From the NCBI GenBank assembly GCA_951813065.1, contig CATOTH010000007.1, positions 186,001 to 250,000 of the forward strand: a stretch of DNA of 64,000 bases. Reading direction: 5' to 3'. This DNA comes from an uncultured Bryobacterales bacterium. GTDB taxonomy: Bacteria; Acidobacteriota; Terriglobia; Bryobacterales; UBA6623. This document shows positions 1-8,271 of the stretch, one piece after another; position 1 is the stretch's first letter; each line of letters opens with the position of its first letter. The notes beneath the pieces were generated by a model. It was not told where the DNA came from. It saw only the letters and a program-made list of their open reading frames with translations, and did not search any database. Both the position numbers and the translations under genes were made by a program.

Positions 1-275
1 GTGGCAATGGAAAGCAAGTCGTCGGCCTTGCGCAACTTGCTTGTGGCGTGCCGTTCGAAGGCCAGCATGGCATCGTCGCGACTCATGCCGGAGCCGTTGT
101 CTCGTACCTCGATCAAGCTGCGGCCGCCGCCTCTCAACTCGATTCGCAAGCGCGACGCCCCTGCGTCAAGCGCATTCTCAATCAACTCCTTGCAAACGGA
201 CGCCGGACGCTCCACTACCTCGCCCGCAGCGATTTGGTTGGCGACCCTATCGGAAAGTACTTGGATGCGGCCCAC
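1..275 (-). CDS. mutL: DNA mismatch repair protein MutL, N-terminal part (runs off window)
   Basis: MutL is the ATP-dependent matchmaker of methyl-directed mismatch repair. Only about the first 92 residues lie in the window, because the gene continues past base 1. The visible part is the GHKL ATPase fold: the opening [17 protein letters not shown] block, then [12 protein letters not shown] with the Mg-binding Asn, then DNGSGM and RHATSK. These motifs appear in the correct order and spacing. No ATG is available upstream of the first motif before an in-frame stop near 314. I chose the GTG at 275, three codons before the conserved Ile, with a weak purine-rich stretch upstream. The gene is divergent from the HAD gene. 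Confidence in the family is very high; the start codon is inferred. Confidence 0.93.
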   Translation of the reverse strand, partial: MGRIQVLSDRVANQIAAGEVVERPASVCKELIENALDAGASRLRIELRGGGRSLIEVRDNGSGMSRDDAMLAFERHATSKLRKADDLLSIA

Positions 276-655
276 TACGCGCCTTGCTATTCCTAGTCTC
301 AGAGTAGCGCGTTACCGGAACCCGACGGAATCCGGATGGTCCTCCCGCGAGTTGAGTCAGCGGTCCCTGGGGACTGTCCTGGAAGAGGTACGGGGAACCG
401 ACCAAGGGGACTTGGCTTTCCCCTCTGAGCCGCGGAGGCATCGAGTTCCCTTCGGTGCTCCGGGCCTGCACGCAACGATGGGCCGTCCCAGCGACGCATT
501 CGCGTACAACCATCCCGATGCCATCGAGTCGTGCCACCTGCACAACCCACCTGCACGCTGGACAGCCGGGCGGGCACGAGGTCAATAGCCATTCCAGGCT
601 CAAGTGTCCGGTTCCGGACGCGGTGGCGCGTCCGGCCGCGGGTATACTCGTTTCG
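276..655. other. intergenic region between mutL and the HAD gene; no gene recognised
   Basis: About 380 bases separate the divergent mutL and HAD genes. Open frames exist on both strands, but they have the arginine- and serine-rich, low-complexity translations typical of non-coding GC-rich DNA, and none resembles a known family. A TATACT hexamer at 643-648, just before the HAD start, could be a -10 element, but I see no convincing -35 partner. Confidence 0.4.
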
Positions 656-1453
656 ATGCGACACGTGCGCTGCTCTGCACTGACACGTCGGTCGCTCGTA
701 TTGCTTGCCGTGCCAGCATGTGCCGCTCGAGCCCAGCGGATCCCGGACGTGCGGGCGCTGACGTTCGACGTATTCGGAACCGTCGTGGACTGGAGGTCAA
801 GCCTGATTCGCGAAGGCGAGGCTCTCGGGCGTTCCAAGGGACTTCAAGTGGACTGGGCTGCATTCGCCGACAGTTGGAGGGACGGCTACGGACCAGCGAT
901 GCGTCGTGTGCGAACGGGGGACTTGCCTTGGAAGACGATCGACGAGCTTCACCGCATGATTCTGGACGAACTCATCGAGCGATTTGCCATCGAGGGCTTG
1001 AGCGAACGCGAGAAGGACAACTTCAACCGGGCATGGCACCGGCTGACCCCGTGGCCGGACGCGGTTGAAGGACTCTCCCGGCTCAGGAGCAAGTACGTTG
1101 TAGCTTCGCTTTCGAACGGCAATGTCTCCTTGCTCAAGAACATGGGCGAGCACGCCGGACTGCCGTGGGACGTCGTGCTCTCCGCCGAACTCGCGGGGCG
1201 GTACAAACCTGACCGCGAAGTGTACTTGAAAGCCGCGGAGCTGCTTGACCTGGTACCGCGGACGGTGATGATGGTAGCCGCTCACAAGGGCGACCTGAGG
1301 GCCGCGGCCGCGGCCGGCTTCCGAACGGCGTTCGTGCCGCGACCACTGGAACGGCCCAACCGTCGTATCGATCTCTCGTACGACCGAGCTTTCGACGTGA
1401 ATGCCAGGGACTTCCTCGAGCTTGCCGACCTGCTCGGGGTCCCTGCCGTTTGA
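656..1453 (+). CDS. haloacid dehalogenase, type II, with Tat-like signal peptide
   Basis: This is a HAD-superfamily hydrolase of the 2-haloacid dehalogenase type II group, which hydrolyses short 2-haloalkanoic acids or related small substrates. The start is the ATG at 656. Residues 1-28 form an export signal with a twin-arginine-like TRRSLVLL core and an AARAQ cleavage region. The mature enzyme starts with the nucleophile motif LTFDVFGTVVDW, followed by SLSNGN (motif II), the KPDREVY Lys, and VAAHKGDL, the counterpart of the dehalogenase motif around the acidic residue. At about 265 residues with signal it matches family length. An export signal on a HAD dehalogenase is unusual, since homologues are normally cytoplasmic. 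The true substrate cannot be read from sequence. Confidence 0.88.
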   Translation: MRHVRCSALTRRSLVLLAVPACAARAQRIPDVRALTFDVFGTVVDWRSSLIREGEALGRSKGLQVDWAAFADSWRDGYGPAMRRVRTGDLPWKTIDELHRMILDELIERFAIEGLSEREKDNFNRAWHRLTPWPDAVEGLSRLRSKYVVASLSNGNVSLLKNMGEHAGLPWDVVLSAELAGRYKPDREVYLKAAELLDLVPRTVMMVAAHKGDLRAAAAAGFRTAFVPRPLERPNRRIDLSYDRAFDVNARDFLELADLLGVPAV

Positions 1454-1621
1454 CGTCCCGCACCGCCAGCAGTCTCTCCGAGCCGCCGCTCCAGCGCTGC
1501 CTTCCCAAGCCGCTCCCGCGATCGGAAACTCCCGGGAATGCCCCGCTGGAACAATCCCCGGCGCCGCGATTCCAAGTAACCTAGGCCGGCGGAAATCGGC
1601 CAACACTAGGAGGGATCGCTA

Positions 1622-2398
1622 GTGTTCGAGCAATCCAGCCTTGAGGAGGCGACAGTAGCCCGGGGCTGGAGTTTCGCAGGCTCCCTGGTGCTCCAGGTCA
1701 TAGGGCTCGTCGGCTTGATCCTGCTGCCACTTCTCAACACGTACGAAATCGATCCTACCGTGTGGGCTCGAAGATCCTTCGGCCTGGCTGTTCCTCCCCC
1801 GCCAGCTCCGCCTCCACCCCGCGTCCGCCCGGCGCCGAAGCCCGTGAGAGTGCGCTACACAGCAGACTTCCGCGCCCCGTCGGCGATTCCCGAGAACGTT
1901 GCAGTCCTGTTCGACTCCGGCGAGCTGGCATCTCCGATCGCGGGTATGGCTGCAGCACAGGGACCTCCGGGTGGATTGGGCATTCCGGGAAGCGCGGGGG
2001 TCATCGGGATGTTCCCGACCGACGGCAGGACGCTCCCGCTACCTCCGCCGATCCGTGTTGGCGGACAGATCCAGAACGCCCGGATCCTGAGCAAGGTCCA
2101 GCCTGAGTATCCGGAAGAAGCTCTCGCGGCCTACGTGACGGGCACCGTCAAGCTCGAGGCCGTGATCGCCGTGGACGGCTCGGTCCGAGACGTGAAGTTG
2201 ATTTCGGGCCACCCGATGCTAACGGCGGCAGCGATCGAAGCCGTCTCCCAGTGGCGGTACCGCCCGACGAAACTGAACGGTCAGGAGGTCGAGGTGATCA
2301 CGCTCATCGATGTCAACTTCAACCTGACCTTGATCGACGAGAAGGAGATGAAGCAACAGCAACGCCGGGGGGCCAGGCAAAGGCGAAACGCCCGGTAG
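1622..2398 (+). CDS. TonB-like energy transducer protein
   Basis: Energy transducers of this type couple the inner-membrane proton motive force (via ExbB/ExbD) to outer-membrane TonB-dependent receptors. The GTG start at 1622 is supported by a strong AGGAGGG ribosome binding site about 7 bases upstream. There is one membrane segment at about residues 17-39, then a proline-rich linker (about 55-80, PPPPAPPPPRVRP) that would span the periplasm. A glycine-rich middle follows, and a C-terminal TonB domain occupies about 165-245, including LSKVQPEYPEEA and the terminal AAIEAVSQWRYRPT motif. The last residues are basic. No exbB or exbD is adjacent. The TonB-dependent receptor at the far end of the window is a possible but unproven client. 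Confidence 0.9.
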   Translation: MFEQSSLEEATVARGWSFAGSLVLQVIGLVGLILLPLLNTYEIDPTVWARRSFGLAVPPPPAPPPPRVRPAPKPVRVRYTADFRAPSAIPENVAVLFDSGELASPIAGMAAAQGPPGGLGIPGSAGVIGMFPTDGRTLPLPPPIRVGGQIQNARILSKVQPEYPEEALAAYVTGTVKLEAVIAVDGSVRDVKLISGHPMLTAAAIEAVSQWRYRPTKLNGQEVEVITLIDVNFNLTLIDEKEMKQQQRRGARQRRNAR

Positions 2399-2457
2399 TA
2401 CGGGCGGAGCTGGCGATCGCGACAAGCACGAAATCGGCCTGCCGGACAGAGGCCCCG

Positions 2458-3870
2458 TTAGGCCATGATTTCGCGAATAAGGTTGCCGTGCACGTCGGTC
2501 AAGCGCATGTCGCGACCGTTGTGATGGTAGGTCAGCTTCTCGTGATCCAGACCCATCAGGTACATCAGGGTGGCATGCAGGTCATAAACCGACTTGCGAT
2601 TCTCAACCGCCTTGTACCCGAAATGGTCGGTTGCTCCAACGACCGTACCGCCCTTGATGCCGCCGCCGGCCAGCCATACCGTGAAGCCGTAGGGGTTGTG
2701 ATCACGGCCGTCCAACCGCTGACTGATCGGCATCCGGCCGAATTCACCGTGCCACACAATCAGTGTCGAGTCGAATAGCCCGCGCTGCTTCAGATCCGCG
2801 ATCAGGCCCGCGACCGGCCCGTCGGTCTCGCCAGCGTGCATCGTGTGGAAGTGCTTCAACGACCAATGCTGGTCCCACGTCGGCTCGTGATTTCCCCCGC
2901 CGGAATAGAGCTGTACTACCCGCACTCCACGCTCGACCAGACGCCGGGCCATGAGTGCTTGCCGCCCGAAGTAGCGGGTGCGATCGTCATCTAGGCCGTA
3001 CATCTGGCGGGTCGCATCGGTCTCTTTCGAAATATCGATCGCCTCGGTCGCATGGACCTGCATGTTGTAGGCCAGTTCGTAGGACTCGATGCGGGCCGAG
3101 AGCTCGTTGTCCTCGGGGTTCCGCGCGAGATGCTCGCGGTTCAGATCCCGTAGCAGGTCAAGCCACTTCCGCTGGCGCTCGCGGGTCACTTCCTTCGGCG
3201 GGCGTAGATCCACGATCGGATCGCCAGTGGACCGGAACTGGGTTCCCTGGAAGGCCGCCGGCATGAAGCCGGCACCCCAGTTGGGCTGCCCGTTGATTGG
3301 TCCGCCGCGATGGTCGGTGAACACGATGTAGCCCGGCAGATTCTGATTCTCCGAACCCAGGCCGTACGTGAGCCAGCTTCCGACGCTAGGATGACCCGCC
3401 AGCACCGTGCCCGTGTTCATCTGGTACAAGGCGGGGCCGTGGTCATTGGACGAGGTGTACATTGACCGGATCACCGCCAGGTCGTCAACATGCTCGGCGA
3501 CCCGGGGGAACAACTCGGACACCTCGATTCCGCTTTGCCCGTGTTTCTTGAACCTCCACGGCGAGGGCATGAGCCCTCCCGGATTGCCCTGCGAGACGAC
3601 GACCTCGCCGACGCCTGACATGGCTTCGCCGGCATGCTTTTCCAGTTCCGGCTTCGGATCGAATGTGTCAATGTGGCTGGGCCCGCCGTAACAGAAAATC
3701 GAAATGATGCTCTTCGCCTTGGGCGCGAAATGCGGGACGGGAGCAAGGCCTCCCTGAGTGGCCCCCAGCGCTCGGTCCCCCGCCAGTACCGCGGCAAGAC
3801 CCACATTGGCGAGGCCCCCTCCCAGGACTTGCATCAGGTCCCTGCGGTTCATCGCGACTATCGGTGACAT
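2458..3870 (-). CDS. DUF1501 (sulfatase-like) protein with Tat signal
   Basis: This is a DUF1501 family protein, an alkaline-phosphatase/sulfatase-fold family of unknown substrate abundant in Planctomycetes, Verrucomicrobia and Acidobacteria. The N-terminus has MNRRDLMQVLGGGLA, a twin-arginine signal. The second Met (3852) may be the real start, but the ATG at 3870 has AGGA upstream. Family hallmarks seen are IFCYGGPSHIDTFDPKP near residue 60, SSNDHGPALYQMNTG, and the C-terminal DGRDHNPYGFTVWLAGGGIKGG metal-site block. Its 470 residues are full length. It is the last gene of a minus-strand run cysM, mec, fuconate dehydratase, DUF1501, only 23 bases after the dehydratase. DUF1501 genes are usually paired directly with PSD1 genes; here the PSD1 gene lies about 6 kb away. 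Confidence 0.9.
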   Translation of the reverse strand: MSPIVAMNRRDLMQVLGGGLANVGLAAVLAGDRALGATQGGLAPVPHFAPKAKSIISIFCYGGPSHIDTFDPKPELEKHAGEAMSGVGEVVVSQGNPGGLMPSPWRFKKHGQSGIEVSELFPRVAEHVDDLAVIRSMYTSSNDHGPALYQMNTGTVLAGHPSVGSWLTYGLGSENQNLPGYIVFTDHRGGPINGQPNWGAGFMPAAFQGTQFRSTGDPIVDLRPPKEVTRERQRKWLDLLRDLNREHLARNPEDNELSARIESYELAYNMQVHATEAIDISKETDATRQMYGLDDDRTRYFGRQALMARRLVERGVRVVQLYSGGGNHEPTWDQHWSLKHFHTMHAGETDGPVAGLIADLKQRGLFDSTLIVWHGEFGRMPISQRLDGRDHNPYGFTVWLAGGGIKGGTVVGATDHFGYKAVENRKSVYDLHATLMYLMGLDHEKLTYHHNGRDMRLTDVHGNLIREIMA

Positions 3871-3893
3871 CGATGATTCCTACTGGAAGTAGC

Positions 3894-5186
3894 TTACCGC
3901 AACATCCCCGCAGAGTTGAACTCGTACTTCGCCAGCGACGCAGGCTTCATCTCGATGCTGTACCCGGCGGACCGCGGAGGAACGTAGCATCCGTTCCGCA
4001 TGACGACGGGATCGAGGAAGTGTTCGTGGAGATGATCCACGTATTCGAGCACGCGGTTATCGAGACTGCCGGAAACGCAGATGAAGTCGATCAGCGCCAG
4101 GTGTTGCACGTACTCGCACAGGCCCACGCCACCGGCATGCGGACAGACCGGCTTGCCGAACTTGGCGGCAAGCAACAGCACGGCCAGGACTTCGTTGACA
4201 CCGCCAAGACGCGTGGAATCGATCTGCACGAAGTCGATCGCCTCTGACTGCAGAAACTGCTTGAAGAGAATCCGGTTCTGGCACATCTCGCCCGTGGCGA
4301 CCCCAATTCCGTAAGGCTTGAGCGCTTCCCGTATCGCTTTGTGCCCAAGGACATCATCCGGGCTAGTGGGCTCCTCGATCCAATGCGGGCGGTACGGCGC
4401 GAGCTCGCGCATCCAGGCGACAGCTTCTGCCACATCCCAGACTTGGTTGGCATCCGTCATCAGGACACCGTCATCCCCAATCTCCTCGCGAATGATGGCG
4501 CAGCGCCGCCGGTCGTCGGCGAGGTCCCGCCCGACCTTGATCTTGAAGCGGTCCCAGCCCTGCTCCAGACCCTGCCGACACAGGGCCCGGACCTTGTCGT
4601 CGGGGTAGCCCAGCCAACCCGCAGATGTCGTGTAGGCCGGATAGCCTTGTCCCGCCATGAGGGCGATCCTCGCGGCCTTGCCATCGCTCTGCCGTTCCAG
4701 TATCGTTAGCGCCTCCTCCGGTCCGAGTGCGTCCGTCAGGTATCGGAAGTCGACGAGCCGGATGAATTCCTGCGGGCTCAAGTCAGCAACGAGCCGCCAG
4801 ACGGGCTTGCCCTCCCTCTTGGCCCAGAGATCCCAGACCGCGTTCACGACTGCGGCCGTCGCCAAGTGAACGGCGCCTTTGTCCGGCCCGATCCAGCGGA
4901 GCTGCGAATCGCCGGTCAGCTGTCGCCAGAAGGCACCCATATCCCCCGCGAGTTCCTCCATGGACCGGCCACAAACCAAGGGCTTGAGCGCATGGATGGC
5001 AGCGACCACGATCTCGGTTCCTCTTCCGAGCGTGAAGGCCAAGCCGTGACCACACAGCCCGGCGTCCGTTTCCAGTAAGACGTAAGCCGCCGAGTAGTCC
5101 GGATCGGGATTCATCGCATCGGATCCCGACAGGTCCTGGGAGGTCGGGAATCGGATGTCGCGGACGTGGAGGTGGGTGATGTTCAT
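3894..5186 (-). CDS. fucD: L-fuconate dehydratase (enolase superfamily)
   Basis: This enolase-superfamily acid-sugar dehydratase most likely converts L-fuconate to 2-keto-3-deoxy-L-fuconate in the non-phosphorylated L-fucose pathway. The 430 residues from the ATG at 5186 match FucD/ENOSF1 length. The catalytic set is visible: FKIKVG (Lys215/Lys217), metal ligands Asp245 (MTDANQVW), Glu271 (WIEEPTSPDD) and Glu300 (ATGEMCQNR), and His350 in CPHAGGVGLCEYVQHL. Spacing follows the characterised Xanthomonas FucD pattern closely. It sits between mec and DUF1501 in one apparent operon with gaps of 40 and 23 bases. Other fucose-pathway genes (fucose dehydrogenase, lactonase, KDF dehydrogenase) are not in the window, so the substrate is inferred from family only. 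Confidence 0.87.
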   Translation of the reverse strand: MNITHLHVRDIRFPTSQDLSGSDAMNPDPDYSAAYVLLETDAGLCGHGLAFTLGRGTEIVVAAIHALKPLVCGRSMEELAGDMGAFWRQLTGDSQLRWIGPDKGAVHLATAAVVNAVWDLWAKREGKPVWRLVADLSPQEFIRLVDFRYLTDALGPEEALTILERQSDGKAARIALMAGQGYPAYTTSAGWLGYPDDKVRALCRQGLEQGWDRFKIKVGRDLADDRRRCAIIREEIGDDGVLMTDANQVWDVAEAVAWMRELAPYRPHWIEEPTSPDDVLGHKAIREALKPYGIGVATGEMCQNRILFKQFLQSEAIDFVQIDSTRLGGVNEVLAVLLLAAKFGKPVCPHAGGVGLCEYVQHLALIDFICVSGSLDNRVLEYVDHLHEHFLDPVVMRNGCYVPPRSAGYSIEMKPASLAKYEFNSAGMLR

Positions 5187-5226
5187 GACTGTCCGATCTT
5201 CCGCTCGACTTGAGGGGCGGCCGACA

Positions 5227-5649
5227 CTACTCGGCCGCGTCCAGTTCTTCTCGGTCGGCTCGGGTCTGCTCGAAATCTGGCAGCCAGCTGTTGGCGTGGT
5301 CGTACCGGCCCGACTTGACCGATAGGACAACGAACGAATACCAAGGGCACGAGTGCTTCAAGTCGGTCTCCGAGAAGTACGCGTCGGCATCGGGATGGGA
5401 ATGATATATGCCGATCATGTCGAGTCCCAGTTGCCGGGCCGCCTTGTCGGCAGCCAGCAAGCTGTCGTTCGACAGTTGGTAGAACGCTGTCTGTGAGCCC
5501 TCGGCAGAGTTCTCAAGGGGCATCGCAAGGGTCACGCACTTGACATCGTCGCCGGTAGTGCCGAGCATCGCCCCGACACATTCATTGGGATAGGCCGCCT
5601 CGGCGTGCGCCTTCATGATCGAGAACGGGATCCTGGCAATGCGCAGCAT
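5227..5649 (-). CDS. JAMM/MPN (M67) metallopeptidase, Mec-like
   Basis: This is a small Zn-dependent JAMM (Mov34/MPN) peptidase of about 140 residues. The complete motif is present: Glu23 (PNECVGAM), His83-Ser-His85 (IYHSHPDADAYFSETD), Ser93 and Asp96. In Mycobacterium the homologue Mec removes cysteine from the C-terminus of the sulfur-carrier CysO, working with the O-phosphoserine-dependent cysteine synthase CysM. Here the gene starts 7 bases after a CysM-like cysteine synthase, which supports that assignment. No ThiS/MoaD-like CysO gene is visible next to it. The alternative is a desampylase-type deconjugase or a general M67 peptidase. Transcription appears coupled to cysM upstream and fucD downstream. 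Confidence 0.85.
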   Translation of the reverse strand: MLRIARIPFSIMKAHAEAAYPNECVGAMLGTTGDDVKCVTLAMPLENSAEGSQTAFYQLSNDSLLAADKAARQLGLDMIGIYHSHPDADAYFSETDLKHSCPWYSFVVLSVKSGRYDHANSWLPDFEQTRADREELDAAE

Positions 5650-5656
5650 GGGAACC

Positions 5657-6646
5657 TCAATCCTCCCAGAACCGCTCGCTGAGATACTTCTCGGCCCCGT
5701 CGCAGAGAACCGTGACCACCACGCCCTCGCTCAGGTCCCGCGCTAGTTGCAAGGCCGCGTGCACGTTCGCGCCCGACGAGATGCCAACCATGAGGCCTGT
5801 CTGGCGGGCCAGCCTTTTCACCATGTCGTAGGCGGCCTCCGTATCCACGAAGACATTCTGGTCGGCCAGCCCAGGGTCGTAGATTCCAGGCTGGATGGAA
5901 GATTCCATGTGCTTCAGTCCCTCGAGGCCGTGAAATCCGGTCGACGGTTGAAGCGATACGATGCGCACGGGATGTTCTCGCTCCCGCAGGTAGCGGCCGA
6001 CGCCCATTAGCGTCCCGCTTGTTCCGAGACCGGCCACGAAATGCGTCACCGCGCCACGGGTCTGGCTCCAGACTTCCGGTCCCGTCGTCTCGTAGTGGGC
6101 TTGCCAGTTCGCGGGGTTGCCGTACTGGTCGGGATAGAAGTACCGATCAGGATGGGCTGCGTACTCGGTCCGGCAGGCGATAATCGCGCCGTCCGTCTGC
6201 AAGGCCGGATCCGTTAGCACGAGCTCGGCCCCGTACGCCGCCAGGATCCTCTTGCGCTCGGGTGAGGCATTGCGGGGCAAGAACAGCTTGACCGGATACC
6301 CCTTGGCCGCACCGATCATGGCATACGCGATCCCCGTGTTGCCGCTGGTGGCATCAATGATCGTCTTACCCGGACGCAGGGACCCATCGCGCTCACCGGA
6401 GCGGATCATGTTGGCGGCAGGCCGGTCCTTCACCGAACCGCCGGGATTCATGTGCTCCGCCTTTGCGAACAGGCGCACTCGGCTGTCGCCGCCAAGAAGC
6501 TGCGCAAGGCTGACAAGGGGAGTGTTCCCGATCAAGTCAAATAGCTTGACCGGACCTGGGCTGGGTGCAGCGCTAGCAGCCATTGCTGTCTCTAAGAGCG
6601 CGGCCGCCGAGCCCATGGGGTCCGCGAACCGGGGTCCAAATTCCAT
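5657..6646 (-). CDS. cysM: cysteine synthase, CysM/CysK-type PLP enzyme
   Basis: This is a fold-type II PLP enzyme that makes cysteine from an activated serine and a sulfide donor. Visible motifs are LFDLIGNTPLVSL, the PLP lysine in HMNPGGSVKDRPA, the substrate loop DATSGNTGIAYA, VAGLGTSGTLMGVGRYL for the phosphate cup, and GISSGANVHAAL. The frame is open further upstream. I chose the ATG at 6646 because GGAG lies about 8 bases before it; the ATG at 6583 would remove 21 residues and is also possible. It is the first gene of the cysM, mec, fucD, DUF1501 run and divergent from the aldo/keto reductase. Its coupling to a Mec-like protease suggests the CysO-thiocarboxylate-using (CysM) branch, but this is inference. 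Confidence 0.9.
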   Translation of the reverse strand: MEFGPRFADPMGSAAALLETAMAASAAPSPGPVKLFDLIGNTPLVSLAQLLGGDSRVRLFAKAEHMNPGGSVKDRPAANMIRSGERDGSLRPGKTIIDATSGNTGIAYAMIGAAKGYPVKLFLPRNASPERKRILAAYGAELVLTDPALQTDGAIIACRTEYAAHPDRYFYPDQYGNPANWQAHYETTGPEVWSQTRGAVTHFVAGLGTSGTLMGVGRYLREREHPVRIVSLQPSTGFHGLEGLKHMESSIQPGIYDPGLADQNVFVDTEAAYDMVKRLARQTGLMVGISSGANVHAALQLARDLSEGVVVTVLCDGAEKYLSERFWED

Positions 6647-6750
6647 TCTAGGAACTCCGCGCTCCCAAGCGCACTGCCCTCCCAGAACCTCCATGGTAAA
6701 GTGCGGTTGGCGTTTGCCCACACCAGGAATCGAAGGAGGAGACACGATCG

Positions 6751-8259
6751 ATGGCCAGGGAATTTTCGAGACGGGACGCGATCCGCTGGGCGAGCGGGGC
6801 GGCGATGGCAACCACGTTTCTGCCGCTCACCGGGAAGTTCGCCGCGTGGTCGCACCCAACGGAGAGGCCCTTGGCGACGCGCATGCTGGGCCGGACCGGC
6901 CGCGAGGTGACAACCTTCGGATTGGCTGGCGGCAACAAGGTCCAGTGGGACCTGCCCGGCGACGAAGCGGTCCAGATCGTGGTCAAGGCGGTCCGCGCCG
7001 GGATGACCTATATCGAGACCGCCAACAACTACTTCCTGAGCCAGGAGAAGATGGGCAAGGCGTTCGAGGCCCTGAACCTCAAGCCGGGGCTGCCCGGCTA
7101 CGACTACAGCCTCCGGGGGCGCCTGTTCATCGCCACCAAGACGGGTCTGAGGACTGCCCTGGTCCGCGACGGGGCCGAGCCAATCGGACGGTCGTCGGGC
7201 GGCGGCAAGTTCGTGCTCGACGACATCAAGCGGTCGCTCACGCAGTTCTTCGGTGACGGCAAGGGGCACATCCCGGAAGGGGCGTACCTGGACTTGATGC
7301 AAGTGCACCACATTGGCAGCAAGGCCGATGTCGACGCGGCGTACGAAGGGCTCGACAATCCGGGCGACAAGTCCCTGCCCAGAATCGGAGCGATCGCGTG
7401 CCTGCTCGACTATCGCGACGGCACCAACGCGACCGGCCTCAACCCCCAACACCGCAAGTGGATCCGCCACATCGGCATCACCGGCCACGAGAATCCGGCT
7501 GTCCACATGGACGCGATCCAGCGTGACACGCGTAATATCCTCGACACATTGCTGGTTGCCGTCAATCCCAACGACCCCCGATATTTCTGCCATCAGACCA
7601 ATTCCATTCCAGTGGCTCACGCCAAGGGCATGGGGATTATCGGCATGAAGGTCTTCGCCGACGGCGTGATGTACGGACTCAAGCAGGAATACGCGCACCG
7701 TCCGGGCCAGAGCGTGCCGACCGTGGGCCAGCCGGACAAGCTGCCGTACGAGGATTTCATCCGCTACTCGCTCAACCCGGCGGGGATGTCGACGATCATC
7801 ACTGGGATCGGCCTGATCGACAAGGATGACAATCCGCAACGCGACCAACTGGTCGCCAACCTGGCGGCTGCGCAAGTCGCCAAACCCCTGACCCGCCGCG
7901 AGAAAAAGGACATTGAGCAAACGGTCGCCGAATTGCACGGCACGCGCACCAATTTCTTCCAGCGGCCCTCGGCCGGCTTCCTTCCGCCGCAGAGATTCGC
8001 TGTGAACCGTCAACCTGACGGCACCGTCCGGCTCTCGTGGCACTCGGCCCTGGCCGCCGAGGACCCGATCGTCCGCTACGAAGTATTCCGGCGCCACGAG
8101 CGCATCGAGAGCGTGGCGTTTCGCCCGCAAACCACGCTCACACCGTACTCCTTCGAAGACAAGGCCGCACCTCGCGGGCACACCGGAGGGCTGTACTACA
8201 AGGTGCGGGCGATCGACGAAGCGGGAAGGCACGCCGACACGGTCACGGTCGAGGCCTGA
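6751..8259 (+). CDS. exported aldo/keto reductase with C-terminal fibronectin-III-like domain
   Basis: This is an aldo/keto reductase family protein with a twin-arginine signal (MAREFSRRDAIRWASGAAMA). The barrel runs about residues 40-400: MLGRTGREVTTFGLAGG, then GMTYIETANNYFLSQEKMG, FIATKTG, and LDLMQVHHIG. The position usually held by the catalytic Asp of the FDTA motif reads Glu (IETA), so activity may be altered. The last 90 residues (PPQRFAVNRQ... to the end) read like a fibronectin type III beta-sandwich, with VRYEVFRRHE and YYKVRAIDEAG. Such an addition is uncommon in this family. AAGGAGG lies about 13 bases before the ATG. Total length of 502 residues exceeds the usual 300-400. Substrate unknown. 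Confidence 0.82.
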   Translation: MAREFSRRDAIRWASGAAMATTFLPLTGKFAAWSHPTERPLATRMLGRTGREVTTFGLAGGNKVQWDLPGDEAVQIVVKAVRAGMTYIETANNYFLSQEKMGKAFEALNLKPGLPGYDYSLRGRLFIATKTGLRTALVRDGAEPIGRSSGGGKFVLDDIKRSLTQFFGDGKGHIPEGAYLDLMQVHHIGSKADVDAAYEGLDNPGDKSLPRIGAIACLLDYRDGTNATGLNPQHRKWIRHIGITGHENPAVHMDAIQRDTRNILDTLLVAVNPNDPRYFCHQTNSIPVAHAKGMGIIGMKVFADGVMYGLKQEYAHRPGQSVPTVGQPDKLPYEDFIRYSLNPAGMSTIITGIGLIDKDDNPQRDQLVANLAAAQVAKPLTRREKKDIEQTVAELHGTRTNFFQRPSAGFLPPQRFAVNRQPDGTVRLSWHSALAAEDPIVRYEVFRRHERIESVAFRPQTTLTPYSFEDKAAPRGHTGGLYYKVRAIDEAGRHADTVTVEA

Positions 8260-8271
8260 TCCAGCCCGGGG

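Noticed and set aside
1..588. A 195-codon plus-strand frame at the window start
   Set aside because: It lies antisense to the mutL start, and its translation is a low-information, Ser/Arg/Pro-rich mirror. The mutL motifs are clear on the other strand.
6592..8232. A 546-codon minus-strand frame opposite the aldo/keto reductase
   Set aside because: It has no recognisable domain and is antisense to a gene with a clear signal peptide and barrel motifs.
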